Shown: one piece after another, positions 28,231 through 36,101 of the stretch | Numbering within the stretch: position 1 is the first letter of the stretch | How the letters are laid out: every line of letters begins with the position of its first letter | From: Mycolicibacterium sediminis | GTDB taxonomy: Bacteria; Actinomycetota; Actinomycetes; Mycobacteriales; Mycobacteriaceae | Reading direction: 5' to 3' | DNA: 64,000 nt | Assembly: GCF_010731735.1 (NCBI RefSeq) | Contig: NZ_AP022588.1 | Span: 3,100,001 to 3,164,000, forward strand | Notes under the pieces: model-generated | The model's input: only the letters and a program-made list of their open reading frames with translations | What the model was told of the DNA's origin: nothing | Databases searched by the model: none | Made by a program: the position numbers and the translations under genes

Positions 28231-28833
28231 TCACGCGGCGGGGTGTGTCACTCGCGAAGAGGCACGTTCCCGTCCTCGATCGACGAGCAGGCGCCGCAGG
28301 GTGCGTCGCCCCCGATACAGTCGCGACATCACGGTTCCGACCGGGACATCGAGGAGCGCCGCGACTTCCGCGTACCGAAACCCTTCGACGTCGACGTAGA
28401 AGATCGCCAGGCGTTGCCCTTCGGGCAGCGCACCGAGTGCGGCCCTGACGTCATCGTCGCCGAGCGCCTCGAGGGCCACCACTTCGGCAGATGCCGTCGT
28501 GACGGACGATTGCCGCCCCGCCGGGTTCGACTCCAGGCCGGTGAGCGGCTCGGTGAGCACCTCCACGGGCCGCCGCTGCATACTGCGGTACCGGTTGATC
28601 CACGTCGTGGTCATGATGCGCAGCAGCCAAGCTCTGATGTTCGTGCCAGGGGAGTACTGCCCAAAGCTGCGATAGGCCTTCATCATCGTCTCCTGGACGA
28701 GATCCTCTGCGTCAGCATGATTGCGGGTGCACCGCCACGCGACCCGATGCAGCTGCTCCAGCATCGGTAAGGCCTCTTCCACGAACCTGTCCCGTTGATC
28801 GTCGGAGCTGTCGACTCCAAGGGTGAGGGTCAT
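28231..28833 (-). CDS. ECF-type RNA polymerase sigma factor
   Basis: A 200-residue group 4 sigma factor. Region 2 (about residues 20-85) has DAEDLVQETMMKAYRSF and NIRAWLLRI. Region 4 (about 135-190) has ALPEGQRLAIFYVDVEGF followed by the helix-turn-helix VPVGTVMSRLYRGRR. Sequence and linker length resemble SigH/SigR-type stress sigma factors. No ZAS-type anti-sigma factor gene lies beside it. ATG 28833 has AAAGGAGA eight bases upstream. It is the last of several minus-strand genes, 218 bp after the flavoprotein, and may control that set, though no shared promoter motif was found. Confidence 0.88.
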   Translation of the reverse strand: MTLTLGVDSSDDQRDRFVEEALPMLEQLHRVAWRCTRNHADAEDLVQETMMKAYRSFGQYSPGTNIRAWLLRIMTTTWINRYRSMQRRPVEVLTEPLTGLESNPAGRQSSVTTASAEVVALEALGDDDVRAALGALPEGQRLAIFYVDVEGFRYAEVAALLDVPVGTVMSRLYRGRRTLRRLLVDRGRERASSRVTHPAA

Positions 28834-28961
28834 GGCGTGTCTCCTTTGACTAGCGTCCAATTGCGTTTTGCAACTGCATGTTCGACGATTCCGAGAGCGC
28901 TCGCGTGATGTGCTGGATGGCAATGGTGGTAGGCGTCACGTCGCGCCCGTCATCACGACGA

Positions 28962-29001
28962 AAGCCGCCGCAGCAGGTGGGTTTCCTGCGTACGGCGGCT
29001 T
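28962..29001 (-). terminator. long hairpin downstream of the NDH-like gene
   Basis: The outer stem AAGCCGCCG/CGGCGGCTT (28962-28970, 28993-29001) encloses an inner stem GCAGG/CCTGC (28973-28977, 28985-28989). It starts about 50 bp after the flavoprotein stop and there is no U-run. It probably separates that transcript from the sigma gene. Confidence 0.6.
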
Positions 29002-29051
29002 CCGTCGAGTCGTCCGAATGGTTCCGGTTCGGGTGCGTTCCCGATCGCGGG

Positions 29052-30254
29052 TCAGTCCATGGACCAGGTGAAGTGGTAGTGGGCTTGCTCGAAGATGGTC
29101 TCCCCGTCATCGACCGGCGGGTAGATCCACTCGGTGTTGATCCGGTGCTTCAGAGCCTTCGCATCGCTGCCGGTCGCCTGGATCTTCCGATCCCAGCCGG
29201 TGGTGAGTACGGCCCCTGCCGGACCGAGATCCAGGCACGTCACATACGAATTCGGCGCGAAGGCAACCGGTTCGAGGCCCAACAGGTCGGCTGCGACGTT
29301 GTGGCCTGCGAACTTACCCGACGGGGTCGCGTACTGGCAGCTCTGCATGGCGAAGTGCCCATCCTCGACGAGCGCTGCCGCCGTGTCGCCTGCCGCGTAG
29401 ACGTTGGGAGCCGTCGGGACACGCAGGTTCTCGTCGACGAACAGTCGCCCGATCGCATCTCGCTCACCCGGAATCATCTGAGTGAGGGGGCTGGCGAGCA
29501 TTCCCACGGTCCACACCGTCGTGGACGCCGGGATGACCTCGCCGTCGGCGAGACGAACCTGTGCGCCCGTGACCTCGCTGACCGTAGCCCCGAGCCGAAC
29601 CTCGATGCCCAACTCGTCCAAGGCCGAAGTGATGTACGGACGAGGTCCGGCCCCGAGCTGCGGACCGACCTCATCAGCCCGATCAACGAGGACAACCCGT
29701 GCACGCGCGTTCTTCGTGTCCGCCAACTCCCGCAGTCGTCCCATCAGCTCGGTGGCCACCTCGAGGCCGGTGAAACCCGCGCCGATGACGACAGCGTTGA
29801 AGGTTCCTTCATCAGTGGGCTGCTCAGGCAGCGCCCGAACGTGCTGTTCGAGTGCGTCGGCGGCCTCGATGGTGTCGACGTCGAAGAGGTATTCCCGTCC
29901 GGGCAGATCCGGAGTCATCACCTGGCTGCCGGCGGCAAGCACCAGTCGGTCGTATCGCAGGACTGTGGGTTCCCCGTCAACTTCGGCTATGACTTCGTTT
30001 GTCTCGGTGTCGATTCCGGTGACTCTTGCACGAATCCTCTCCACACCGATCGGCTTGAGCACGCGATCGAGTGATACCGACATCTGGCCTGGATCGCGCT
30101 CGTACAGGCGCGGTCGAATCACGAGATCGTCGCTGTCGCTCACGAGGGTGACCTGTGGGCGGTGTCCGTCAGTCCCGCTGTCACGTGCCACGCGCGCGGC
30201 TGCCGCGGCGCTCCACACTCCTGCGAATCCTCCGCCAATGACCAGAATGTTCAT
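29052..30254 (-). CDS. NDH-2-like NAD(P)/FAD-dependent oxidoreductase
   Basis: A 400-residue two-dinucleotide-domain flavoprotein, like type II NADH dehydrogenases. The FAD-binding motif is VIGGGFAGVWSA at the N-terminus, the NAD(P)-binding motif is VIGAGFTGLEVATEL near residue 180, and the FAD-contacting VYAAGDTAA lies near residue 310. It lacks an obvious C-terminal membrane helix, so it may be soluble or peripheral. ATG 30254 has AGAGGA upstream; the frame to 30518 is not supported. It would pass electrons from NAD(P)H to a quinone or other acceptor. It lies upstream of the ECF sigma gene. Confidence 0.82.
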   Translation of the reverse strand: MNILVIGGGFAGVWSAAAAARVARDSGTDGHRPQVTLVSDSDDLVIRPRLYERDPGQMSVSLDRVLKPIGVERIRARVTGIDTETNEVIAEVDGEPTVLRYDRLVLAAGSQVMTPDLPGREYLFDVDTIEAADALEQHVRALPEQPTDEGTFNAVVIGAGFTGLEVATELMGRLRELADTKNARARVVLVDRADEVGPQLGAGPRPYITSALDELGIEVRLGATVSEVTGAQVRLADGEVIPASTTVWTVGMLASPLTQMIPGERDAIGRLFVDENLRVPTAPNVYAAGDTAAALVEDGHFAMQSCQYATPSGKFAGHNVAADLLGLEPVAFAPNSYVTCLDLGPAGAVLTTGWDRKIQATGSDAKALKHRINTEWIYPPVDDGETIFEQAHYHFTWSMD

Positions 30255-30565
30255 GATGATCCTCTGTCTCCTTTGTTGTTTGGAACGACGACGACGCCTC
30301 CGGGGAACTGCGAAGACCCAAGAGCATCGCCAGAATCGAGGTGATGTCACCACGCTGAGCACGGGCCGGGTGGAAAGACCCCGACACCCGCCAGCGGCCA
30401 CTACGAGAGCACCTCGGGGGCCGTCGGCACGGTCAAGAGGGCGCGAAGCAGTGATCGGTTCATCCCAATGTGACGACATAGCTCGTCTTTTCGTGAGGCG
30501 CAGTGACCGCTGCCACATCCGCTGGAATGCGGTCGTCTTCGCGGCCTGGCGTGGTTCCGGATGCC
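30255..30565. other. 311-bp stretch without a supported gene
   Basis: This is the leader and promoter region of the flavoprotein (transcribed leftward) plus the downstream side of the 54-residue ORF. Open frames exist but are Arg/Pro-rich shadows. I see no clear -10/-35 pair, repeat or RNA structure. Confidence 0.5.
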
Positions 30566-30730
30566 TCAGTCGAGTTTGTTGGGGTACTTCATGACGCGTG
30601 CGACGGCCAGGGCGGCGTCGGCGCCGTAGCGGTCCTGGATGTCGGCGAGTGCGAGATCGAGCGCCTGGGCCGGTTTATCCGACCTCGCCGCATCCACGAC
30701 TACACGCAGGCGCCGATCGGCGGACGTCAT
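30566..30730 (-). CDS. hypothetical 54-residue protein
   Basis: A small soluble ORF with protein-like composition: an amphipathic helix DKPAQALDLALADIQDRYG followed by DAALAVARVMKYPNKLD at the C-terminus. Third positions are mostly G/C. ATG 30730 is used; TTG three codons upstream is an alternative, with an in-frame stop just before. No Shine-Dalgarno is evident. I do not recognise a family. It lies downstream of a small lipoprotein-like ORF on the same strand. Confidence 0.5.
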   Translation of the reverse strand: MTSADRRLRVVVDAARSDKPAQALDLALADIQDRYGADAALAVARVMKYPNKLD

Positions 30731-30848
30731 GTCCGGCAAGAAGGTGATTCACCGACTTGATCGCACCGGAAGGTCATCGGTAGCTACGGCGAAGGCTCGT
30801 GTGAGACCGGATTGCGAATAGGCCTCGGCGGTGAGCGCGAGGGCGATC

Positions 30849-31004
30849 TCATCGCTCGACGACCGAACCCGGCGCGGCCTGCGTGCTGGACGACGTCGAA
30901 GTCGTGGGGGCAGGCGGGTCGTGCTGATGAGACGGACCACAGGCAGTGGCCATCAGGCTGGTCAGGCCGAGGACCAGTAGATTCCTGGTGCAGCGCATCG
31001 TCAT
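30849..31004 (-). CDS. small lipoprotein-like ORF, possibly frameshifted
   Basis: A 51-residue ORF starting at ATG 31004 behind GGAGGGAG. It begins with a basic/hydrophobic signal (CTRNLLVLGLTSLM) and a lipobox-like ATAC near residue 21, then a Pro/Thr/Ser-rich linker, and stops at TGA 30849. In the next frame the DNA continues with protein-like sequence (SDEIALALTAEAYSQSGL and onward) to a stop at 30749. A one-base deletion near 30855-30865 would join them into a lipoprotein of about 80 residues. Whether this is a real frameshift, a sequencing error or chance cannot be told here. Confidence 0.45.
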   Translation of the reverse strand: MTMRCTRNLLVLGLTSLMATACGPSHQHDPPAPTTSTSSSTQAAPGSVVER

Positions 31005-31137
31005 CCGACTCCCTCCGTCGTTTCGTCGTCGGTCGCACCCATCCAGGCCGACAACCTTCGTGACGAATCAGAGGGAGCAATTGTGAGGTGGGTTCAGCGG
31101 TGACCGGCGCGTCCTGAGGGGCGGGAGCGACCAGCCG

Positions 31138-31893
31138 TCATAGTCGATCGTGGTCGTCGCTGACAAGCCATTCGTCGAAACCGATGCGGCCGCGTAAGGC
31201 GCCCTCGTCGCCGCGAAGTATTCCCGAAGCTGATCCCCGCCAATACTTCCCAGGAAGGGACAGCTCAACAACCCGCCGTCTGGATCCGTCGAACGCCAGC
31301 ATCCGCCGGACGAGCTGGGCGAGGCTCTCGTCATCGGGACCCGCGAGGTCGGTGGTGCGTCCGAGCGGCGCGCCTTCAGCGATCTCGACGAGTCGCCTGC
31401 CGACTTCGCGGGCTGCAACTGGTCGCACGAGAATCTTGGGTACGGCCACGAGGGGCCCGAGAGAGCCGCGGCGGATGACCTGTTCGGCGAACTCGTGGAA
31501 TTGCGTGGCTCGCAACAACGACCACGGGACGAGCCCTGCACCGACGGCGCGCTCCTGGGCCAGTTTGCCGGCGTAGTAACCGACGTTCAGGGTGTCGATC
31601 CCGACGATCGACAAGGCGACGTGATGGGTGACGCCTGCCTCGCGCTCAGCGTGGCTCAGGTTCGCGGTCACGGCAGTGAAGAAGGTGGTTGACGTGGCGG
31701 CGCTCGTGGTCTCCGTGCTGGTGACATCCACGACGGCGTCTGCCCCGGCCATGGCGTGTACGAGCCCGGCGCCGTTCACGATGTCCTGGCCCGACGATCG
31801 CGACAGCGCCACGACCTCGTGGCCGCGGTACCTGGCCGCGCTGACGACATGACGACCCACGGTCCCGGTTGCCCCGGCAATGACCAGTCGCAT
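31138..31893 (-). CDS. NmrA-like NAD(P)-binding protein (atypical SDR)
   Basis: A 251-residue protein with an N-terminal Rossmann motif GATGTVGRHVV (residues 7-17) and no YxxxK at the usual spacing, as in the NmrA/HSCARG atypical SDR class. YYAGKLAQE near residue 105 and RATQFHEFAEQ near 130 are typical of the group. Such proteins bind NAD(P) as redox sensors or reduce quinones. ATG 31893 has AGGAG upstream. A perfect 12-bp palindrome lies 35 bp before the start. It may belong with the flavoprotein and sigma factor in a redox-stress set. Confidence 0.8.
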   Translation of the reverse strand: MRLVIAGATGTVGRHVVSAARYRGHEVVALSRSSGQDIVNGAGLVHAMAGADAVVDVTSTETTSAATSTTFFTAVTANLSHAEREAGVTHHVALSIVGIDTLNVGYYAGKLAQERAVGAGLVPWSLLRATQFHEFAEQVIRRGSLGPLVAVPKILVRPVAAREVGRRLVEIAEGAPLGRTTDLAGPDDESLAQLVRRMLAFDGSRRRVVELSLPGKYWRGSASGILRGDEGALRGRIGFDEWLVSDDHDRL

Positions 31894-31927
31894 CGAAACT
31901 CCTGTCTCCCTCGAGCATGCGGGCGGG

Positions 31928-31939
31928 TGTCCGCGGACA
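31928..31939. promoter_or_regulatory. 12-bp perfect palindrome upstream of the NmrA-like gene
   Basis: TGTCCGCGGACA lies 35-46 bp upstream of the ATG at 31893. The placement fits an operator, but no regulator can be matched to it. Confidence 0.35.
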
Positions 31940-31982
31940 GCGGGTCGACACCGAATGCCCTGTGGTTCCTTCGCGTCGAAAA

Positions 31983-32435
31983 CTACGTGGCGGTGCCGGC
32001 CTGGGACACCGCGTTGGTGTCTGCCTGTGTGGCGCGACGCGTCGGAAGGAGCAAGAGTGCCGACACCACGAGGATGGCGCTCAAGGTAATGGCGTTGAGG
32101 ATCTGATCCCGCGGCTCGTACATGTGCAGCATCCGCATGTGAAAGATCCAGTGCAGCAGATTGAACACCGTCCAGGCGGCCCCGACAACGCGCACCAGTG
32201 TTGTGTTCGCGACCCAGATGAACGCCGCGATCGACAGCGTGACCAATCCCATGAACATGGCGCCGGTGTCAGTGGCGAAGTGCTCGTTGAACGGTCCCAA
32301 CTGCGGTAGCCAGCTCAATCCCATGCCGGGGAAGGTGTCGTACCAATGACGGGGAAAGAAGTAGGCCCAGACACCGGTCACGAGACCGAAGAGCGACAGG
32401 ACAACCAGCAGGATGCGTTGCACGGAGGGTTTCAT
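31983..32435 (-). CDS. small four-helix membrane protein
   Basis: A 150-residue protein with four hydrophobic segments, about residues 8-28, 56-76, 82-102 and 116-136. Conserved-looking stretches are WYDTFPGMGLSWLPQLGPFNEHFATD and HWIFHMRMLHMYEP, with several His/Met that could bind metal or haem. Function is unknown. ATG 32435 has GAGG close upstream, and a dyad CGTAG-GCG-CTACG lies just before it. It is followed by the NmrA-like gene 89 bp downstream. Confidence 0.65.
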   Translation of the reverse strand: MKPSVQRILLVVLSLFGLVTGVWAYFFPRHWYDTFPGMGLSWLPQLGPFNEHFATDTGAMFMGLVTLSIAAFIWVANTTLVRVVGAAWTVFNLLHWIFHMRMLHMYEPRDQILNAITLSAILVVSALLLLPTRRATQADTNAVSQAGTAT

Positions 32436-32449
32436 ACCTCGTATGACGT

Positions 32450-32462
32450 CGTAGGCGCTACG
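32450..32462. promoter_or_regulatory. dyad upstream of the small membrane protein gene
   Basis: CGTAG-GCG-CTACG, 14 bp before the ATG at 32435, flanked by imperfect ACCTC/GAGGT arms. It could be an operator or a 5' hairpin affecting translation. Confidence 0.35.
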
Positions 32463-32617
32463 AACGTGAGGTCGGATCTCGGCAACGCCCCGGGTGGCCG
32501 GTCGACCCATGTCGTCAGAAACCGCCGTATGTTGCCGCCAGCCGTCTCAGATTGCGTCCGGACTCATGCCCGCGCAGGCTGCTTGAGGTGCCGTTCGGCC
32601 GGGTAAGTCCCTGACTC

Positions 32618-32920
32618 ATGGAGCGTCAGGAGTTGTGTGCGCGCTACAGGCAACTGGTTCGACACGACTTGCCACGGCTTGGCCAGGCCGGCCGATGGGT
32701 GGTGACCAAGGATCACTGCTTCGGTCGGATTCTGCTCGACCACGCCGTCGGGAGCTGCTGGTACGAGGTGCTCGATCGGCGTCGCTCGCCGGCATTCGAC
32801 CAACTCGACGACGAACGGCTTGCCGCTGCGGTTGCGCTCGCCGAGCGCATCGTGCGGGAAGGTGACCCGCTGCTGCGGCGCCTCAATACGCAGAGCCTGG
32901 CGTGGCGGGGCAAGCTGTGA
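32618..32920 (+). CDS. hypothetical 100-residue soluble protein
   Basis: A compact ORF with VVTKDHCFGRILLDHAVG and WYEVLDRRRSPAFDQL in the middle, ending LNTQSLAWRGK. The composition is globular and slightly basic, with two Cys besides the motif. I have seen similar short actinobacterial proteins annotated only as hypothetical and assign no function. ATG 32618 is divergent from the small membrane protein; it is alone on the plus strand between minus-strand units. Confidence 0.65.
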   Translation: MERQELCARYRQLVRHDLPRLGQAGRWVVTKDHCFGRILLDHAVGSCWYEVLDRRRSPAFDQLDDERLAAAVALAERIVREGDPLLRRLNTQSLAWRGKL

Positions 32921-32957
32921 CCATCACGATTCTCGGCGACGTCTCGTCACGAGAGGA

Positions 32958-33431
32958 TCAGGGAAATGGCGGGGTGACGACGCCATCGCCCATCGACGGC
33001 TGAAGGCCCACGCCTGACGTGTTCTGCAGCGTTCCCTGCGCGAGTGAACATTCCACCGACCAGGCGCCGGCCTGTGAACACATCGACTCCTGCGACGCTA
33101 TCGACGAGGGGGACGGCGTGTACTTGCAGAGACCCTCGAGCCTGGCCGCGCCGAGGAACACCTCGGTCCCGGCCACGGGCTCGCTGCCGCTCTTCCGAAG
33201 CGCGCACGTGAGGTAGCCAAGTGTCAGCGCCTCCTGTTCCTGCCCGTTGCTGATGACGCCCGCTCGGTACAGGGTGTCCAGGTACGCGCCTTCGACGTCT
33301 CCCGGAGCGGGGCCGGCCATGGCCGACGGCGCAGTGAGCAGTCCGAGAGCGACGGTAGCAATGCCGGCCGCGGCTAGTGCACCAGCAGTTCGTGCCGTGA
33401 CGGCATGGAATAGAGCGACGGTTTGCGCCAT
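32958..33431 (-). CDS. DUF732-like exported protein
   Basis: A 157-residue exported protein. The signal peptide (residues 1-39) ends at APSAMAGPAP. The mature region VEGAYLDTLYRAGV with a following helix and a Cys (GYLTCALRKSG) resembles the DUF732 domain common in mycobacterial small secreted proteins. The C-terminal half adds four Cys. ATG 33431 with a G-rich leader is preferred; the frame from 33464 adds 11 residues before the signal. About 290 bp upstream of it hold no supported gene. Function unknown. Confidence 0.7.
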   Translation of the reverse strand: MAQTVALFHAVTARTAGALAAAGIATVALGLLTAPSAMAGPAPGDVEGAYLDTLYRAGVISNGQEQEALTLGYLTCALRKSGSEPVAGTEVFLGAARLEGLCKYTPSPSSIASQESMCSQAGAWSVECSLAQGTLQNTSGVGLQPSMGDGVVTPPFP

Positions 33432-33722
33432 GGTGACTGCCCCCCAGTCGAGCCGCACGCCCACCCGTTTCCAGGCGATCGTCAGCAGGTTCTTAGCTTT
33501 GCCGGAACCCTAGCAAGGGTCAGTTCTGCCTGCAATGCCGGCGTTTTGCTCAGCCAATAGATGATTGCTATTGAAACCATCGACAACGGAGCGGCAGAAT
33601 CGGCGGTCCCTACTTCAGCAGGGTGTGCGCAGCGATGGACTGCGCTCGCCACCCAGTTCACCGTCGTTGAGGACGTGCTGCACTCGCCGTCACCCGCGAA
33701 CGCGGGACTCGGCGGCCAGGAG

Positions 33723-34520
33723 TCACGTCCGCAGGTAGGACGCTCCGTTGAGATCGACGACGGCACCCGAACACCATTCCGCGTCTGCCGACGCGAGATA
33801 GACCACGGCCGAGGCAATTTCGCGCGCAGTGCCCACCCGACCAAAGGGACTCTGTGCCCGAAGTCCCTCGCCCCTCGAGCCTGCCAGTGTCGTCTCCTGC
33901 CGCTCCGTCGCCACGAAGCCGGGAGCCACCGAGGTCACCGCGATCCCGTACGGAGCCAGGGCGATCGCCATCGATTGGCCGAACGCATGAACGGCTGCCT
34001 TGCTCGCCCCGTACGCGGGATGGGCGGGTTCACCGACGAATGCGCCGCGCGAACCGACGTTGACGATCCGTCCTCCGGCCTGCTGGTCGATCATCTGCCG
34101 GGCCGCCGCCCACGTCACGTTGGCCGTACCGAGCAGATTGACGTCGACGAAGCTACGCCAGCTGTCGATCCAGTCCGTGTAGTCCGCTGTCGCCACGTCG
34201 TGAACGGTCTCCGGTGTGGGTGCGATACCGGCATTGTTCACCACGACGTCGAGCGAACCGATCAGTTCGATGGCATCCGTCACGACCGCGCGTGCCTGTT
34301 CTGCATCACCCATGTCGCCGCGGACGATGACGTGACCGGTCCCCGGCAGGCCTGCGACGACGCGTTGCGCGCCTTCGGCATTCGACGAATAGTGTACCGC
34401 AACTCGGTCGCCGATCTCGGCGAATGCCTGGGCGATTGCCGCCCCGATTCCCGTCGATGCGCCGGTCACCAGGACTGATCGGCGACGCTCCTCGCGTCCG
34501 GCCGGTGATTCGTCCCTCAC
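33723..34520 (-). CDS. SDR family oxidoreductase of the ABC/ureohydrolase locus
   Basis: A 265-residue classical SDR. It shows TGASTGIG (residues 19-26), NNAGIAP, the catalytic Ser in [17 protein letters not shown] with Tyr and Lys, and VDLNGASYL at the C-terminus. A long insertion after NNAG ([17 protein letters not shown]) departs from the usual family. GTG 34520 is coupled to the ABC ATPase stop (GTGA). It is the last gene of the five-gene uptake operon, so it probably oxidises an intermediate of the imported compound. Confidence 0.85.
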   Translation of the reverse strand: MRDESPAGREERRRSVLVTGASTGIGAAIAQAFAEIGDRVAVHYSSNAEGAQRVVAGLPGTGHVIVRGDMGDAEQARAVVTDAIELIGSLDVVVNNAGIAPTPETVHDVATADYTDWIDSWRSFVDVNLLGTANVTWAAARQMIDQQAGGRIVNVGSRGAFVGEPAHPAYGASKAAVHAFGQSMAIALAPYGIAVTSVAPGFVATERQETTLAGSRGEGLRAQSPFGRVGTAREIASAVVYLASADAEWCSGAVVDLNGASYLRT

Positions 34521-35305
34521 ATGTCATCCGGGTGCAGCACGGCGTGCAGGAACTCGGCTGTCCGCTTTTCCTTGGGATGCGTGAATATCTGCTCCGGCGG
34601 GCCCGATTCGATGATGCTGCCCCTGTCCATGACGACTATTCGGTCGGCCACCTTTTGAGCGAACCGCATCTCGTGGGTCACGATGATCATCGTCATGCCC
34701 TGAACGGCGAGGTCGCGCATCACCTTGAGCACTTCGCCCACGAGTTCGGGGTCGAGGGCCGAGGTGGCTTCGTCGAAGAGCATCGCCTTGGGTCGCATGG
34801 CCAACGCTCTGGCGATCGCGACTCGCTGCTGCTGTCCTCCTGACAGTTGGTGCGGGTAGTTGTCGCAGCGCTCAGCGAGTCCCATCTGATCGAGTAGCTT
34901 GCGCGCCTGCGCTTCACACTCGTCTTCTGCGACCCCGTTGACCGACCGCGGCGCACACATCACGTTGCCCAGCGCCGTCAGGTGAGGAAACAGATTGAAC
35001 CGTTGGAACACCATGCCGAGTTCGCGACGGGCATCTCGTATCCGTCGACGGTCCAGCTTCTCCCGCCGCCCATCGGTGGCACGCTGCAGACAGATGCCAT
35101 CGACGATGATCTCTCCGTCGTCGATGGTCTCGAGGGCGTTCAACGTTCGAATGAGCGTCGTCTTCCCCGAGCCACTCGGTCCTATGACGGCCACGACTTC
35201 TCCGCGACCCACCTCGAGTGTCACGTCTCGGAGCACTTCGATGTCACCAAAGCTCTTCCGCAGGCCGCGAGCCGCGATCAGCGGAGTCTCATCGGTCGTG
35301 GTCAT
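34517..35305 (-). CDS. polar amino acid ABC transporter ATP-binding protein
   Basis: A 262-residue GlnQ/HisP-type ATPase. It shows Walker [10 protein letters not shown] (about residues 41-49), Q-loop [12 protein letters not shown], signature [15 protein letters not shown], Walker [15 protein letters not shown] and the switch His in VTHEM. ATG 35305 with AGGAG seven bases upstream is used rather than the 38-residue longer frame. It energises uptake with the permease encoded 82 bp upstream and the substrate-binding lipoprotein at 37172-38032. Confidence 0.92.
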   Translation of the reverse strand: MTTTDETPLIAARGLRKSFGDIEVLRDVTLEVGRGEVVAVIGPSGSGKTTLIRTLNALETIDDGEIIVDGICLQRATDGRREKLDRRRIRDARRELGMVFQRFNLFPHLTALGNVMCAPRSVNGVAEDECEAQARKLLDQMGLAERCDNYPHQLSGGQQQRVAIARALAMRPKAMLFDEATSALDPELVGEVLKVMRDLAVQGMTMIIVTHEMRFAQKVADRIVVMDRGSIIESGPPEQIFTHPKEKRTAEFLHAVLHPDDM

Positions 35306-35387
35306 GACACTCCTGAGTTCATCGGGCACCGAATGCACAACGGGACCTCTTTCGTTCGGTGGGCTGGAGCGGGGTCCATTTCGGCTG

Positions 35388-36101
35388 TCAGGGCACGGGT
35401 TTGGCGGCCACGTGGTCACGTCGCGGACGGCGAGGACCCGAGGTCCGTGTGCTCAAGTCGAGTCTGCGCTCGAGGCGCAGCACCGCGCGGCTGGTGGGGT
35501 AGCTCAGGGCGAGGTAGAGCAGACCGATCACCAGATAGACCTGCATGTACTTGAAGGTCTCGGACCCGATCACCTGGCCGGTGAACAAAAGTTCGGACAC
35601 GGATACCGTCGAGGCCAGTGCGCTGTCCTTGAATAGCGAAATCGCGTAGTTGCCCGTCGGCGGTATCGCGGAACGGAAGGCTTGGGGCAGGATGGTGTGA
35701 CGCATCATCCCGACCCAGGTCATCGCAAGCGCCTCGGAGGCCTCCCACTGTCCCTTGTCCACCCCGAGGATCGCACCCCGAAAGACTTCGCTGAGGTATG
35801 CGCTGGTGTTGAGTCCCAACCCGATCACGGCTGCCACGACCGGAGACAGCCGGAGTCCGGCGGACGGGAGCGCGAAGTAGGCGAAGAACAGTTGCAGGAT
35901 GAGCGGAGTTCCGCGCAGCACCTCCACGTAGATGGTCGCGGGGATGTAGACGAGCTTGCGGCGTGGCGACAGCCGTAACAAGGCGACGATCAACCCCAAG
36001 ACCACCGCCAACACGAAGGCGCCGACGGTGATCTGCACCGTGAACACCAAGCCATGCATCAGGCGGGGCAGCCATGCGCCGAGTTCGTCGAGCGTAGGCA
36101 T
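35388..36101 (-). CDS. polar amino acid ABC transporter permease
   Basis: A 237-residue HisM/GlnP-type permease with five hydrophobic helices. The ATPase-docking EAA loop reads [20 protein letters not shown]. The N-terminal half has [17 protein letters not shown], characteristic of amino-acid permeases. ATG 36101 overlaps the ureohydrolase stop by one base (TGATG). A single permease gene implies a homodimer. Confidence 0.92.
   Translation of the reverse strand: MPTLDELGAWLPRLMHGLVFTVQITVGAFVLAVVLGLIVALLRLSPRRKLVYIPATIYVEVLRGTPLILQLFFAYFALPSAGLRLSPVVAAVIGLGLNTSAYLSEVFRGAILGVDKGQWEASEALAMTWVGMMRHTILPQAFRSAIPPTGNYAISLFKDSALASTVSVSELLFTGQVIGSETFKYMQVYLVIGLLYLALSYPTSRAVLRLERRLDLSTRTSGPRRPRRDHVAAKPVP

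Noticed and set aside
28834-28960. Autoregulatory ECF promoter (GGAA-N-GTT) upstream of the sigma gene
   Set aside because: GGAATC is present but the spacing to GTT is too short, and no matching motif precedes the neighbouring genes.
28850-29110. Minus-strand 86-residue frame between the sigma and flavoprotein genes
   Set aside because: It crosses the terminator-like hairpin, overlaps the flavoprotein end in another frame and has no start context.
34111-34520. Alternative frames inside the SDR gene of the ABC locus
   Set aside because: Short, Arg-rich shadows without homology-like motifs; the SDR frame carries all family signatures.
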